Positions 33,659 through 42,857 are shown, counted from the stretch's first letter. The stretch is 64,000 nt of DNA from DQWO01 sp964478545 (GCA_964478545.1 CAYZIS010000003.1:62001-126000), one strand, 5' to 3'. The notes: generated from the letters alone by a model not told the origin. Numbers and translations: made by a program.

Positions 33659-34585
33659 ATGGCCGATCTTTCTGTATCTCTTGCGTCTGAATTATGTTTG
33701 AAAAACCCAGTCATGACCGCTTCCGGAACCTTTGGCTATGGTCGTGAATATGAACCATATCTTGAATTGGGCAAACTTGGAGCAGTCGTCACCAAGGGCC
33801 TTTCCTTGTTGCCTAAGCCCGGGAATGAACCTCCCAGAATCGTGGAAACTCCCTGCGGCATGCTGAATGCTATTGGTTTGGAAAATATTGGGGTTGAGGC
33901 ATTTTTGAATGATGAATTACCTGTTCTGAAGGCTGCTCAGGCAACTGTGGTGGTGAATTTTTTCGGAGAAACCATTGATGAGTATGAAGAACTGGCTGGA
34001 ATTCTGGATCAGGAAATAGGAATTGACGCCCTAGAAATCAATATTTCATGTCCCAATGTGAAAGCTGGCGGCCTGCAATTTGGTACGGATCCACGGATGG
34101 CAGCTAACCTGGTTGCCGCTGTCCGTCGCCGGACAAGCTTGCCGCTGATTACCAAATTATCCCCAAATGTTACTGATATTGTCAGTATTGCCATGGCAGT
34201 GGAAGCGGCTGGTACCGACTGCGTTTCTCTTGTTAATACGTTGACTGGGATGGCGGTTGATCTTCAGAGCAGCAGGCCTGTTTTAACTAATATCACCGGT
34301 GGACTTTCAGGTCCGGCAATTAAGCCAATAGCTTTGCGGATGGTATATCAGGTCGCCAGAAACGTAAATATTCCGGTGATTGGTATCGGGGGAATTTCAT
34401 CAGCGAACGATGCCCTGGAATTTCTTCTGGTGGGGGCAACTGCCATTCAGGTGGGAACCTGCAATTTTATAAATCCTGCCATTACTGCTGAAATTGTTGA
34501 TGATATCGAAACTTTTCTACATAACCGCTCAATCAGTCATGTCAACGATTTTATCGGCTCGCTGAAACTTTCTTCATCAAATTGA
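33659..34585 (+). CDS. pyrD: Dihydroorotate dehydrogenase, type 1B catalytic subunit
   Basis: About 308 residues from the ATG at 33659; the TTG at 33644 has no better ribosome-binding site. FMN-binding barrel with NPVMTASGTFGYGREYEP, ETPCGMLNAIGLENIGVEAF, and the catalytic-cysteine-bearing NISCPNVKAGG (class 1; class 2 enzymes use serine). The phosphate-binding end GIGGISSANDALEFLLVGAT is intact. It oxidises dihydroorotate to orotate with PyrK. It overlaps the convergent PilZ gene by 9 bases. Confidence 0.95.
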   Translation: MADLSVSLASELCLKNPVMTASGTFGYGREYEPYLELGKLGAVVTKGLSLLPKPGNEPPRIVETPCGMLNAIGLENIGVEAFLNDELPVLKAAQATVVVNFFGETIDEYEELAGILDQEIGIDALEINISCPNVKAGGLQFGTDPRMAANLVAAVRRRTSLPLITKLSPNVTDIVSIAMAVEAAGTDCVSLVNTLTGMAVDLQSSRPVLTNITGGLSGPAIKPIALRMVYQVARNVNIPVIGIGGISSANDALEFLLVGATAIQVGTCNFINPAITAEIVDDIETFLHNRSISHVNDFIGSLKLSSSN

Positions 34586-34981
34586 GGCTGGCATGGATTT
34601 TCTGCGCTTCAAAGTACGACGATTAATATATGACAAGATAGCAGAACGGCGGGATTCCTTGATAAATTTAAATTCTACGGCAATCAGATAATGTGGCAGA
34701 TGATTCTCCTGCTTTAATTCCTGTTCTTTACTCCTGATGACCCGGGCGAGAAAATCCCCTTGTAAATCAGTTCCTTTTCCTGTCTCAAACCTGATAATAA
34801 TCAATGTTCCATGACGAAGTAAAGGGCAGGGGGTTGTAAACAACATGCCACCGCCGCCCAGATTAACTGCTTTTCCAAGATAAGGACCTAATAACTGGTT
34901 TTTCTTATTGATAGTGCTAAATTCCATCGAAAGAATGAGGGGAAATCGGAGGAATCCGCGACGGTTATCATCCATAATCAA
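34577..34981 (-). CDS. PilZ-domain protein (putative c-di-GMP receptor)
   Basis: 134 residues: an N-terminal RRGFLRFPLILSMEFS matches the PilZ RxxxR region, and AVNLGGGGMLFTTPCPL the strand after it. The D/N-x-S-x-x-G motif appears as NLGGGG, where the serine is glycine, so c-di-GMP binding is plausible but not certain. The basic C-terminus (YINRRTLKRRK) is unusual. It is separated from lapB by 9 bases and is probably co-transcribed with it. Confidence 0.75.
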   Translation of the reverse strand: MIMDDNRRGFLRFPLILSMEFSTINKKNQLLGPYLGKAVNLGGGGMLFTTPCPLLRHGTLIIIRFETGKGTDLQGDFLARVIRSKEQELKQENHLPHYLIAVEFKFIKESRRSAILSYINRRTLKRRKSMPASI

Positions 34982-34990
34982 ATTTGCCTT

Positions 34991-36187
34991 TTATCGGGGG
35001 CCGATAGTATCCCAATGGGCACATTTGGGACACTTCCATACCACTTCATCAAGTTGATAACCGCATTGACAGCATTGATATGGTTTATTGACAGGCTTGT
35101 ATGTATCAAAAAAGTTCTGTAAAAACCATTGATATTCCCCACAGTTTTCTGTTGTCCGAACCAGTTTTGCCACTACGGCAAAAATTCCCGCAGCATCAGG
35201 TTTTGTCGCCAAAATCCGTTTTATCCAGTCAGCAGCTTCGTTTGTACGGCTATTATCCAACAAAAAGTTACTATAACAAAGAATAAAATGGATATTATCT
35301 GAATATTTATCCAGATAATATCGGTAAAATTCATCCTTTAGCTGGTTAGTTCTTTCAGGAGGCAGCTGGGAAAAACGACGAACAACCAACGATACCAACT
35401 CAGGATTAAGCTCAAAAGCTTTTCTCCATGATTTTAGCGCCTCTTGCTCTTTTCCCGTTCTTGCCTGCAAATCCCCCAGATGCAACCATGCATCCATACA
35501 GTTTTCATTGATGCCAATTGCCCGACGATAGAAACCCGCAGCCTTAGTATTATTACCAGATTGATCGGCCTCCTTTGCCATTTCAGTGGTCAAATGTGCC
35601 AGAATATTATGGGAATCATCAGTATCGCTTAATTCAGAAAGTTTTTTCTGAACCATGATGGCTTTATCCCATTCACGACATAATTCATAAATGCCGCCCA
35701 ACTCATGTAAAGCATTGAGATAGGTTGGTGCTTTTTCATGCAATTCTTCAAAAGTTTTTCCGGCCCGTTCAATGAGACCGGCTTTTTTATAATCCAGGCC
35801 AATTTCAAACATAGTCTGTAACGTAATATCTTCAGGGAGGGAAGAACGCAGAAGGAGATTACGATGAATTCTAATAGCGCGGTCAACTTCACCAGTGTTG
35901 CGAAATAATTGGCCAAGCGCCAGATAAATTTCGCTGGTGGCTGAACTCATCTGGGCGACTTTAATGAATTCAACCAGTGCCCGGTCGGTTTCGTTGGACA
36001 GAATGTAGGATAAGCCCCTGAAGTAGGAACGGAGAAGAATTTCCTGATCTTCAGATGCCCTGTTGTCTTTCGATATATTATCTGGCTGTTTGCTACGGAT
36101 GGAGGAGGAAAACTTTTGTTTCAGCAACAAAAGAAGAGTCAAAAGAAGAAGGACCAGCACAATACCGGCAATCAGGAAAATATTCAT
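34991..36187 (-). CDS. lapB: LapB/YciM-type TPR protein with rubredoxin-like zinc motif
   Basis: 398 residues: one N-terminal membrane anchor (IAGIVLVLLLLTLLLLLKQK), a chain of TPR repeats (YLALGQLFRNTGEVDRAIRI, WLHLGDLQARTGKEQEALKS and others), and a C-terminal Cys4 site (YQCCQCGYQLDEVVWKCPKC). In E. coli LapB guides LpxC to FtsH and so balances LPS and phospholipid. ftsH is in this window. lapA lies 4 bases upstream, the same pair as in E. coli. Confidence 0.92.
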   Translation of the reverse strand: MNIFLIAGIVLVLLLLTLLLLLKQKFSSSIRSKQPDNISKDNRASEDQEILLRSYFRGLSYILSNETDRALVEFIKVAQMSSATSEIYLALGQLFRNTGEVDRAIRIHRNLLLRSSLPEDITLQTMFEIGLDYKKAGLIERAGKTFEELHEKAPTYLNALHELGGIYELCREWDKAIMVQKKLSELSDTDDSHNILAHLTTEMAKEADQSGNNTKAAGFYRRAIGINENCMDAWLHLGDLQARTGKEQEALKSWRKAFELNPELVSLVVRRFSQLPPERTNQLKDEFYRYYLDKYSDNIHFILCYSNFLLDNSRTNEAADWIKRILATKPDAAGIFAVVAKLVRTTENCGEYQWFLQNFFDTYKPVNKPYQCCQCGYQLDEVVWKCPKCAHWDTIGPR

Positions 36188-36191
36188 ATAA

Positions 36192-36566
36192 TCAATTAGT
36201 TACCTGAGTTACATCATCCTGTTTATCAGCGGCTAACTCAACATCAGGAACCACTGCCTCTGTCAAAGGTAAATTACGGAATTTTTCCAACTCTGCTTCC
36301 AGATCTTTAATTTGTTTATCCTTTTTTTTCATTGTCCGGCGCTGGCGGAAAAGTACCATGATGTCAACAATAGCCACAGAAATAGCCCCGCAAAAAATGG
36401 CTAAGAAAAGTAACGCATATAAGGGGATTTCCAGAGGGCCTAAGACGACAAATACCAGGTTATAGTGTAAAGAAACCGGAAGTGATAATGCGCCCATATT
36501 CTCAAAAACAAAAATCAGCAGTAAGGTTAAAAAAAGGAGCAGAAAAGTAATTTTTACATATCTCAT
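36192..36566 (-). CDS. lapA: LapA-domain (DUF1049) membrane protein
   Basis: 124 residues with two transmembrane helices (VKITFLLLFLTLLLIFVFEN and LEIPLYALLFLAIFCGAISV) and a cytoplasmic coiled-coil (MKKKDKQIKDLEAELEKFRN), the LapA layout. It partners LapB in envelope assembly. It overlaps the HIT gene by 4 bases and lies 4 bases before lapB. Confidence 0.9.
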   Translation of the reverse strand: MRYVKITFLLLFLTLLLIFVFENMGALSLPVSLHYNLVFVVLGPLEIPLYALLFLAIFCGAISVAIVDIMVLFRQRRTMKKKDKQIKDLEAELEKFRNLPLTEAVVPDVELAADKQDDVTQVTN

Positions 36567-37078
36567 TTCAGATTCATCCTTTCAGCGGTAAAATATTTGG
36601 CCAAATTTTCATAAGTCTCTCGAAGATGTTGAGGCATGACCTTGATTTCTCCGATAACCGGCATGAAATTATAATCTCCCTGCCAACGGGGAACAATGTG
36701 AAAATGGAGATGGGCATCAATTCCGGCTCCGGCTATTTTCCCCAGATTAATACCACCATTAAAACCATCAGCCTGAAGAGCAAGCTGCAAACAGGCAACG
36801 GAACTCCGGAACAATTCCATCAATTCCTGAAACATCGGGGCCGAAAGTTGTCTGAGATCATTAACATGTTTAAATGGTACCACCATCAGATGACCATTAT
36901 TATAAGGATACCGGTTCATCAGGACATAGGCATGTTCACCCCGATAAAGGACCAGATTTTGCGGGTCATTGGATTCTGCGGCAATCTGACAAAAGAGGCA
37001 ACGATCCTTAAGGGATTCCTTATTATCATCAAGAATGTATTCCATTCGCCAGGGAGCCCAAAGTACTTTTTGACTCAT
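36563..37078 (-). CDS. HIT-family nucleotide hydrolase/phosphorylase
   Basis: 171 residues with the histidine triad as HLHFHIVPRW near residue 123 and Cys ligands (CLFCQIA) near residue 27. The start KVLWAPWRMEYI is typical of the bacterial HIT subgroup related to diadenosine tetraphosphate phosphorylases. The substrate is probably a dinucleoside polyphosphate or AMP conjugate. First gene of the HIT-lapA-lapB-PilZ group. Confidence 0.9.
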   Translation of the reverse strand: MSQKVLWAPWRMEYILDDNKESLKDRCLFCQIAAESNDPQNLVLYRGEHAYVLMNRYPYNNGHLMVVPFKHVNDLRQLSAPMFQELMELFRSSVACLQLALQADGFNGGINLGKIAGAGIDAHLHFHIVPRWQGDYNFMPVIGEIKVMPQHLRETYENLAKYFTAERMNLK

Positions 37079-37200
37079 GTTAAACCTTCATTTCCTTTCT
37101 TAATTACAGCTATAGTCAATGCATTACCATTTTTCCGGCCCCATTTCCACTATTTTTATTAGACCTGCATGACGCTAAGCTGTAAGGTGAAATCAGAGAT

Positions 37201-37924
37201 TTGGAAGAACTGCTGGAGAAAAAAAGAGCCGCCATTCCACGTCATTTGGTCAGGCCATACCGGCTGCGTTTCATACCCACTTATGAGCAAGTAATTATAA
37301 CATATTAAAATCATTAATCTTTTGTTTTATCAATATTTTTCACGCTTATGGAGCAATTACCTGAAGATGTCCGGGCTTGACTCATAGCCGTGTCTGCCCA
37401 GCCTGCCGGCAGGCACGGCGACAGGCAGGCCATGGCTTCTTTTTCTTAGACCTGCATGGAAATAAATGCTATAAAAAGGATAGGAGGTTCTAATGAAAGA
37501 CGCCACGTTGCAAGATAAAATCAATGATTTGGAAGAACTGCTGGAGAAAAAAAGAGCTGCCATTCCACGTCATTCGGTCAGGCCATATCAGCTGCGTTTC
37601 ATACCCACTTATGAGCAAGTAATTATAACATATTAAAATCATTAATCTTTTGTTTTATCAATATTTTTCACGCTTATGGAGCAATTACCTGAAGATGTCC
37701 GGGCTTGACTCATAGCCGTGTCTGCCCAGCCTGCCGGCAGGCACGGCGACAGGCAGGCCATGGCTTCTTTTTCTTAGACCTGCATGGAAATAAATGCTAT
37801 AAAAAGGATAGGAGGTTCTAATGAAAGACGCCACGTTGCAAGATAAAATCAATGATTTGGAAGAACTGCTGGAGAAAAAAAGAGCTGCCATTCCACGTCA
37901 TTCGGTCAGGCCATATCAGCTGCT
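37201..37924 (+). repeat. Tandem duplication, 328-bp period, 2.2 copies
   Basis: The segment from TTGGAAGAACTGCTGGAG recurs at 37201, 37529 and 37857, exactly 328 bases apart. Units 1 and 2 are near identical, and the partial third unit ends where it joins the intact end of the small gene at 37821. Each unit has part of the small coiled-coil ORF, the AT-rich stretch CATATTAAAATCATTAATC, and a GC-rich block GCCCAGCCTGCCGGCAGGC shared with the dispersed repeat at 54350. The first unit has slight differences (CATTTGGTC for CATTCGGTC), so the duplication is not brand new. Confidence 0.95.
37493..37636 (+). CDS. Chimeric truncated copy of the 52-residue protein (47 residues)
   Basis: Residues 1-34 are identical to the gene at 37821 (MKDATLQDKINDLEELLEKK, then RAAIPRHSVRPYQL). 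After that, duplication has joined RFIPTYEQVIITY in place of LDIEEMEEELLE. It keeps the same AGGAGG ribosome-binding site and could be translated, but it is a by-product of the tandem duplication and may have no function. Confidence 0.45.
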   Translation: MKDATLQDKINDLEELLEKKRAAIPRHSVRPYQLRFIPTYEQVIITY

Positions 37925-37979
37925 GGATATCGAGGAAATGGAAGAAGAATTGCTGGAATTAAAAAGAAGGAAAGAGTAG
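37821..37979 (+). CDS. Small coiled-coil protein, 52 residues, upstream of DUF2148
   Basis: AGGAGG lies 5 bases before the ATG. The protein is almost entirely charged helix (DKINDLEELLEKKRAAIPRH and LDIEEMEEELLELKRRKE) with a central proline kink. It ends 7 bases before the DUF2148 gene, so the two are probably co-expressed. I recognise no family. It is the only complete version among the duplicated copies here. Confidence 0.7.
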   Translation: MKDATLQDKINDLEELLEKKRAAIPRHSVRPYQLLDIEEMEEELLELKRRKE

Positions 37980-37986
37980 ATTAATC

Positions 37987-38514
37987 ATGATTCTGGATGC
38001 ACAGGCAACTGAGCTAAATGCTATTATGACCGTGGCTGATTTGATGGCGGCCGCCGCTCGTACCGCTCCGAAAGGGAAGGGGGCTGACCGGCTGATTTCC
38101 ATGATTTTTACCGGTGAAGATAAAGACTTGGTTGCTGCCAGGATGTCAACGATTGCCAGGGAGGAAGACATTCCCTTTTTTCAGCGGGATGCTGAAAACA
38201 TCTATCAGTGTGCAGCTGTTCTGGCCCTGGGAACTACCCTTGCCCCTTTGGGAATTCCCTATTGTGGTTATTGTGGTTATGAAAATTGCCAGGAATGCAG
38301 CCAGAAAGACGGCCGTTGCAGTTTCAATATTATTGATCTGGGGATCGCCCTGGGATCGGCGGTGGCTACGGCAACCCTGCACCACATTGATAACCGCATC
38401 ATGTTTTCTTTCGGCAGAACCACCCTGGAAATGGGGCTATTGCCGGAAGGGACCAGAGTAGCCTATGGCATTCCCCTGTCAGTTTCCAGCAAGAGCCCGT
38501 TTTTTGACCGCTGA
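37987..38514 (+). CDS. DUF2148 ferredoxin-domain-like protein
   Basis: 175 residues. Cysteine cluster CGYCGYENCQECSQKDGRCS (about residues 96-115) is the iron-sulfur-type signature of DUF2148. The start LMAAAARTAPKGKGADRLIS and the tail IPLSVSSKSPFFDR are typical. Members occur mostly in anaerobes, and no function is established. It is paired with the 52-residue coiled-coil gene. Confidence 0.88.
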   Translation: MILDAQATELNAIMTVADLMAAAARTAPKGKGADRLISMIFTGEDKDLVAARMSTIAREEDIPFFQRDAENIYQCAAVLALGTTLAPLGIPYCGYCGYENCQECSQKDGRCSFNIIDLGIALGSAVATATLHHIDNRIMFSFGRTTLEMGLLPEGTRVAYGIPLSVSSKSPFFDR

Positions 38515-38520
38515 GCTCAG

Positions 38521-38544
38521 ATTTTTTCTTATAGGGAAGAAAAT
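38521..38544. terminator. Bidirectional terminator between DUF2148 and recJ
   Basis: TTTTTTCTT-ATAGG-GAAGAAAA forms an A/T-rich stem with T-runs on both strands, placed between two convergent genes. The stem is weak. Confidence 0.35.
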
Positions 38545-38546
38545 TA

Positions 38547-40265
38547 CTAGCGGATATCTTTCAGGTTCAACTGAATGGACTGGTTGCCATTCCAGGTATT
38601 GATCTGCGGGACAAAGGCAAGATCAATCTGATCTCCGGCAGAAATCTGCCGATCACCCATATTAAAACCTATGGCGTTGCTTTTAGCTGAATGATCACGG
38701 ACCTGTAAACGCAGATGATTTTTACCAACGATTGAGGCACGGTTTACCTCAAGTTCTTCGGCCACAAAAATCGGTTCGGGGTTGCCAAAACCAAATGGCG
38801 CCAGTTGAGCTATATCCTGAAGAAATTGAAATGACAGATCACTGAGTTTCAGCCGTCCATCGAGTTCCAGCGTTTGCTGCAGTGCATTGGCTTGCAAATG
38901 TTCACCAACCAAGCTGTCAAGCGAATTTCGAAATGCTTCCAGATTATTATGGTCAATGGAAAAACCGACAGCCATCTGATGTCCACCAAAGCGATTAAGA
39001 TATTCGCTGCATTGGGTAATCATATCCAGTAAATGAATTCCTGGGATACTGCGTCCGGAAGCTTTGCCAACTCCGTTTTTATTCATACTTATAAGCATGG
39101 TCGGTTGAAAATAGCGCTCAGCGATTTTAGACGCGACAATACCAATAACCCCTTCATGCCAATTGGTTGACGACAGTACCGTAACATGTTTACCCCCATA
39201 ATTGTGGTCCTGAGCCATGCAACCATTAACTTCCTCAAAAATAACTGCCTCAACCTTGCGACGCTGCAGGTTCAGCTGCTGTAACCGGTAAGCCTGCTCA
39301 TCCGCAACGGCAGCATCATCAGTAAGCAACAACTCCATGGCATCCTGGACAGAATCCATCCGACCGGCAGCATTCAGGCGGGGCGCAAGTTTAAAGGCAA
39401 TATCACGGGCGCTTATCCCGGCGCTACGATCTACCCGGCTGATGGTCAGTAATGCATCAAGGCCAGGACGATGGGCACTGGCAATCTCTTCGAGACCATA
39501 TTTTACGAAAATTCGGTTAACTCCGGTAAGCGGCATTACATCCGCTACGGTGCCCAAAGCAACCATATCCAAATAACGTTTCAGGTTGATTTCCCCGGAC
39601 AGCATCCCAGCTTCACGCATTTCCCGCCGACAGGCAATCAGTAGATTAAAGGCGACGCCAACTCCGGCCAGATTTTTCTCGGGATAGGAACAATCTTTCT
39701 GTTTTGGATTAATAATGGTGTAGGCATCCGGAAGCTCGGCAGGTGGCTCATGGTGATCAGTGATAATAGTATCAATGTGAAGACTGGCGGCACAAGCCAC
39801 CTCATCAATATTGGAAATGCCACAATCAACGGTGACCAGAAGGGAAACTCCCTCTTTGGCATACCGTCGGATAGTTTCACTGCTAAGGCCATAACCTTCC
39901 TGTAGGCGTGATGGTATATGATAAAAAACATGCAAGCCAACTTGGCGAAAAAACTGTACCAGAATTACTGTTGATGAAATGCCATCAACATCATAATCGC
40001 CGTAGACTAGTACTTTTTCATGCCGTTCCATTGCCTGGAGCAGGCGTTTTACCGCTTTTTCCATTCCTTTTAGCAGGTTGGGATCGGGAAGATGGGATAG
40101 GGAAGGGGAGAGAAAACGGCCAATATCTTCGGGTTGATCAATTCCTCGACGAAGTAAAATCTCGGCAATTATAGGCGAAATTCCCAATTTTTTTCCAAAA
40201 CTGGATGCCAGGGTAGGTGAAATTTCGGCGCAGGTCCATATTTGATTATGTATCTTATTATTCAT
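38547..40265 (-). CDS. recJ: Single-stranded-DNA-specific exonuclease RecJ
   Basis: 572 residues of the DHH superfamily. Motif I VYGDYDVDGISSTVILVQF near residue 82, motif III TDHHEPPAELPDAYTIINPK, and the DHHA1 part WHEGVIGIVASKIAERY with GKASGRSIPGIHLLDMI are present. The C-terminal OB fold is PIFVAEELEVNRASIVGKNH. It degrades single-stranded DNA 5'-3' in recombination and repair. Length is typical. Confidence 0.95.
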   Translation of the reverse strand: MNNKIHNQIWTCAEISPTLASSFGKKLGISPIIAEILLRRGIDQPEDIGRFLSPSLSHLPDPNLLKGMEKAVKRLLQAMERHEKVLVYGDYDVDGISSTVILVQFFRQVGLHVFYHIPSRLQEGYGLSSETIRRYAKEGVSLLVTVDCGISNIDEVACAASLHIDTIITDHHEPPAELPDAYTIINPKQKDCSYPEKNLAGVGVAFNLLIACRREMREAGMLSGEINLKRYLDMVALGTVADVMPLTGVNRIFVKYGLEEIASAHRPGLDALLTISRVDRSAGISARDIAFKLAPRLNAAGRMDSVQDAMELLLTDDAAVADEQAYRLQQLNLQRRKVEAVIFEEVNGCMAQDHNYGGKHVTVLSSTNWHEGVIGIVASKIAERYFQPTMLISMNKNGVGKASGRSIPGIHLLDMITQCSEYLNRFGGHQMAVGFSIDHNNLEAFRNSLDSLVGEHLQANALQQTLELDGRLKLSDLSFQFLQDIAQLAPFGFGNPEPIFVAEELEVNRASIVGKNHLRLQVRDHSAKSNAIGFNMGDRQISAGDQIDLAFVPQINTWNGNQSIQLNLKDIR

Positions 40266-40290
40266 AATATCAACTCAAACTCATGTTGTT

Positions 40291-41169
40291 TTAAGTTCTT
40301 CCCTGCCAGATTACCAGAAAACCAGCCGCAAAAATCAAAATTCCGCCAAATACTGTTATCAGGGAGGGAATGTCCCGCAAAAATATTATTCCCATCATGA
40401 CGGTGCTGACCGGTTCCAGATAACCTATGATGGCTACATGCTGGGCCATGATAGTGGTAAGGCCAGAGATATACATCAGAGGTGCAAGACTGCAATGGAT
40501 AAATCCTAATAAAACTAATATCATCCAATCCATGGGAGGTGCAGACAGTGGCTGCACAACAACCATGGGGGCCAGAATGACAACAATAAATACACCTTGC
40601 CAAAAGGCAATAGACAGGGGTGGCAACCCCCGAGTTAAGCCTTTAGCAATAATTAAGGTTATCGCATAAGCCAGACCTGAAATAACACCGAAAGCAATAC
40701 CGCCGGTTGCCTGTTTATCCAGTAACAATTGCAGGTGAGGGGACAGCATCAGGAAAAGACCGACAAGGGAAACAGGCAGCGCGATGCCGGTCCAACGATC
40801 AAATTTCTCATGCAGGATTAAAGGGACCAGGAGGGCAACAAATATCGGCGCGGTATAATGGCTAAAAACCGCGTTGGCAATGGTTGTATGGCGCAGGGCT
40901 AAAAAATAAAAGTAGAGATTAAGCAAAAGGCAGATTGCCAGCAAGAGAATCTGCCAAAAGTTTTCCTTGAGATCCGAAATAAGACGCTGGGCGGCTGAAG
41001 GATGAAACCTGGCAACCAGAAAGAGAACCGGCAGCGAAAATAATGATGAAAAAAATATTACCTGCCAAGGGGGCATAACCATTATCTTAATAACAATACC
41101 CCAGGTACTCCACATCAAAAGGGCTAGAATTATCTTTAGATATGCCTTGTTAATTACCTTGTTTAACAC
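40291..41169 (-). CDS. EamA/DMT-family transporter
   Basis: 292 residues with about ten hydrophobic helices and an internal duplication of the EamA repeat (AYLKIILALLMWSTWGIVIK near the start; GGIAFGVISGLAYAITLIIA in the second half, followed by MDWMILVLLGFIHCSLAPLM). These transporters export amino acids or other metabolites; no substrate can be assigned. The gene stands between recJ and coaD on the same strand. Confidence 0.9.
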   Translation of the reverse strand: MLNKVINKAYLKIILALLMWSTWGIVIKIMVMPPWQVIFFSSLFSLPVLFLVARFHPSAAQRLISDLKENFWQILLLAICLLLNLYFYFLALRHTTIANAVFSHYTAPIFVALLVPLILHEKFDRWTGIALPVSLVGLFLMLSPHLQLLLDKQATGGIAFGVISGLAYAITLIIAKGLTRGLPPLSIAFWQGVFIVVILAPMVVVQPLSAPPMDWMILVLLGFIHCSLAPLMYISGLTTIMAQHVAIIGYLEPVSTVMMGIIFLRDIPSLITVFGGILIFAAGFLVIWQGRT

Positions 41170-41352
41170 TTAATTCCTGCATTTTCTTACATTAATATTT
41201 TAAAATTATTCATGAAATCCATAAAACCTATAGCAAAGTAAAAGCTTCATATGCGAGGCACGGAAAGCCTGAGGGATGAGGCGTATTTTAACAGTACACT
41301 GCAAAAGCGAAGGCTACAGCGTAACGACGGGGATGGCGTTTTTACGAAGCTA

Positions 41353-41850
41353 TCAGGCTTTAGGCAGGGAATATTTCTTCTTTATCCTCTCTTCTACCAG
41401 GGGATGTACTAAACCGGAGACCGTTCCACCCAGGGATGCCAGCTCTTTGACAATCCGCGAACTGACATACATATAAGTATCTTTGGACATCATAAAAAAA
41501 GTTTCGATTGAAGGGGCAAGATTACGGTTCATTAAAGCCATCTGAAATTCATATTCAAAATCAGATACCGCCCGCAAACCACGGATAATGGCATGAGCAT
41601 TCATTTCCTGAACGTAATTGATCAGCAGACCATCAAAAGTAGAAACTTTCACCCGTGGATTTTCAGAAAATATTTCCTCAATCATTTCCATGCGCTCACA
41701 AACGCTGAAAAGACTGTTTTTTTCCTGATTGCAGGCAACGGCTACATAGAGTTCATCGAAAACTTTAGACCCACGACGGATAAGGTCAATATGACCATTG
41801 GTAACCGGGTCAAATGAGCCAGGATAAACAGCGATTTTGGTGCAAGCCAT
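41353..41850 (-). CDS. coaD: Pantetheine-phosphate adenylyltransferase
   Basis: 165 residues. Nucleotidyltransferase motif AVYPGSFDPVTNGHIDLIRR with the HxGH-type TNGHIDL, and RGLRAVSDFEYEFQMALMNR and FMMSKDTYMYVSSRIVKELA are CoaD signatures. It makes dephospho-CoA from 4'-phosphopantetheine. rsmD lies 8 bases upstream, the usual coupling. Confidence 0.96.
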   Translation of the reverse strand: MACTKIAVYPGSFDPVTNGHIDLIRRGSKVFDELYVAVACNQEKNSLFSVCERMEMIEEIFSENPRVKVSTFDGLLINYVQEMNAHAIIRGLRAVSDFEYEFQMALMNRNLAPSIETFFMMSKDTYMYVSSRIVKELASLGGTVSGLVHPLVEERIKKKYSLPKA

Positions 41851-41857
41851 GTGGAGA

Positions 41858-42418
41858 TTACTCCTTATTTTGACAGACTATAAAGGTTATAGAGCTGTGA
41901 CCGTATCTTTTTTGTTTCCAGATTTCCAGTGGCAAAGGTACTTGTAGCACATCGCGGTAATCATGCTCAACAACTAAGGTGCCGGAGGGGGATAATAACC
42001 CATGATCAGCAATGGATGTAATCATTCTGTCAAGAGCAGTGGAACGGTAAGGTGGATCCATGAAGATAAGATCAAAACAGTCTGACTGGGCACTTTTTCC
42101 CTGAATAAACCGGGCCGCGGTAAGATTAAGCACCTGACATAATTCCTGGCAACGCGCTTTTTTCAGGTTTTTCTCGATCAGCCGACAGCTGGCAGCTACG
42201 TTATCAACACACCAAGCCGCTTTGGCGCCGCGGCTTAAGGCTTCAATGCTCAGGATACCACTGCCGGCAAACAGGTCAGCAACCAGAGCATCTTTAATAT
42301 GTTCAATTCCAATCACTGAAAATATTGCTTCGCGAACTATCGCCTTTGTCGGCCTGAGCTGCGGGATATCATCAACCTCCAAAACAAGTCCACGACGATT
42401 ACCACCAGTAACTTTCAT
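41858..42418 (-). CDS. rsmD: 16S rRNA (guanine966-N2)-methyltransferase
   Basis: 186 residues. Start VTGGNRRGLVLEVDDIPQLR, SAM-binding LVADLFAGSGILSIEALSRG, and the catalytic motif DLIFMDPPYRS are complete. It methylates G966 in the 30S subunit. The rsmD-coaD order is conserved in many bacteria. Confidence 0.95.
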   Translation of the reverse strand: MKVTGGNRRGLVLEVDDIPQLRPTKAIVREAIFSVIGIEHIKDALVADLFAGSGILSIEALSRGAKAAWCVDNVAASCRLIEKNLKKARCQELCQVLNLTAARFIQGKSAQSDCFDLIFMDPPYRSTALDRMITSIADHGLLSPSGTLVVEHDYRDVLQVPLPLEIWKQKRYGHSSITFIVCQNKE

Positions 42419-42513
42419 GATTGGTCCTGATAAAAATCAAAAGAAAAGGCAGATGCTTGCGCTCTGCCTCATATGTCAGTAAATAGTGGAAATATCATGC
42501 AATATGACAACAA

Positions 42514-42795
42514 TTAACGATTTGCACCTCTTTTTGATGCTTTCAATGGGTTGATCTTCTGTTTAATCTCTTCGACATTACGTTTAACGTGGGTCGCCAT
42601 AGCACAGATACCTCCCTGCCATTTAGCCTCTGGATAGGGATAAGTCAAACAATATTCTTTGCCGCTAACATTGACTATCTTGGCACATCCCTTACATTTA
42701 TCAATTATGGGATAGCACTCACCGTGTTTGGCTGAGCACCCGGTGGATTTCATCAAAAAACATTCGCTTCCTTTGCGTACAGTCTGGCAAATCAT
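42514..42795 (-). CDS. PxxKW-family cysteine-rich protein
   Basis: 93 residues with about nine cysteines (MICQTVRKGSECFLMKSTGC, YPIIDKCKGCAKI) and the family-naming motif in YPYPEAKWQGGICAMATHVK. It is found mainly in deltaproteobacterial anaerobes as far as I recall. The cysteines suggest metal binding or an iron-sulfur cluster, but no function is known. Confidence 0.85.
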   Translation of the reverse strand: MICQTVRKGSECFLMKSTGCSAKHGECYPIIDKCKGCAKIVNVSGKEYCLTYPYPEAKWQGGICAMATHVKRNVEEIKQKINPLKASKRGANR

Positions 42796-42857
42796 CGAAA
42801 AAGCCTCCTTAGTATTTAAATATTATGAGCAACCTTACGTACTGGATTAGCATCGCA

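Noticed and set aside
37357..37891. Two identical minus-strand 68-residue ORFs
   Set aside because: They are antisense readings of the 328-bp tandem duplication and lack ribosome-binding sites.
41220..41350. Possible interspersed repeat upstream of coaD's end (GAGGCACGGAAAGCCTGAGG... GCGTTTTTACGAAGC)
   Set aside because: It looks like a dispersed repeat, with a loose link to the CGTAAAAA pieces at 52 kb, but no convincing second copy is present to define it.
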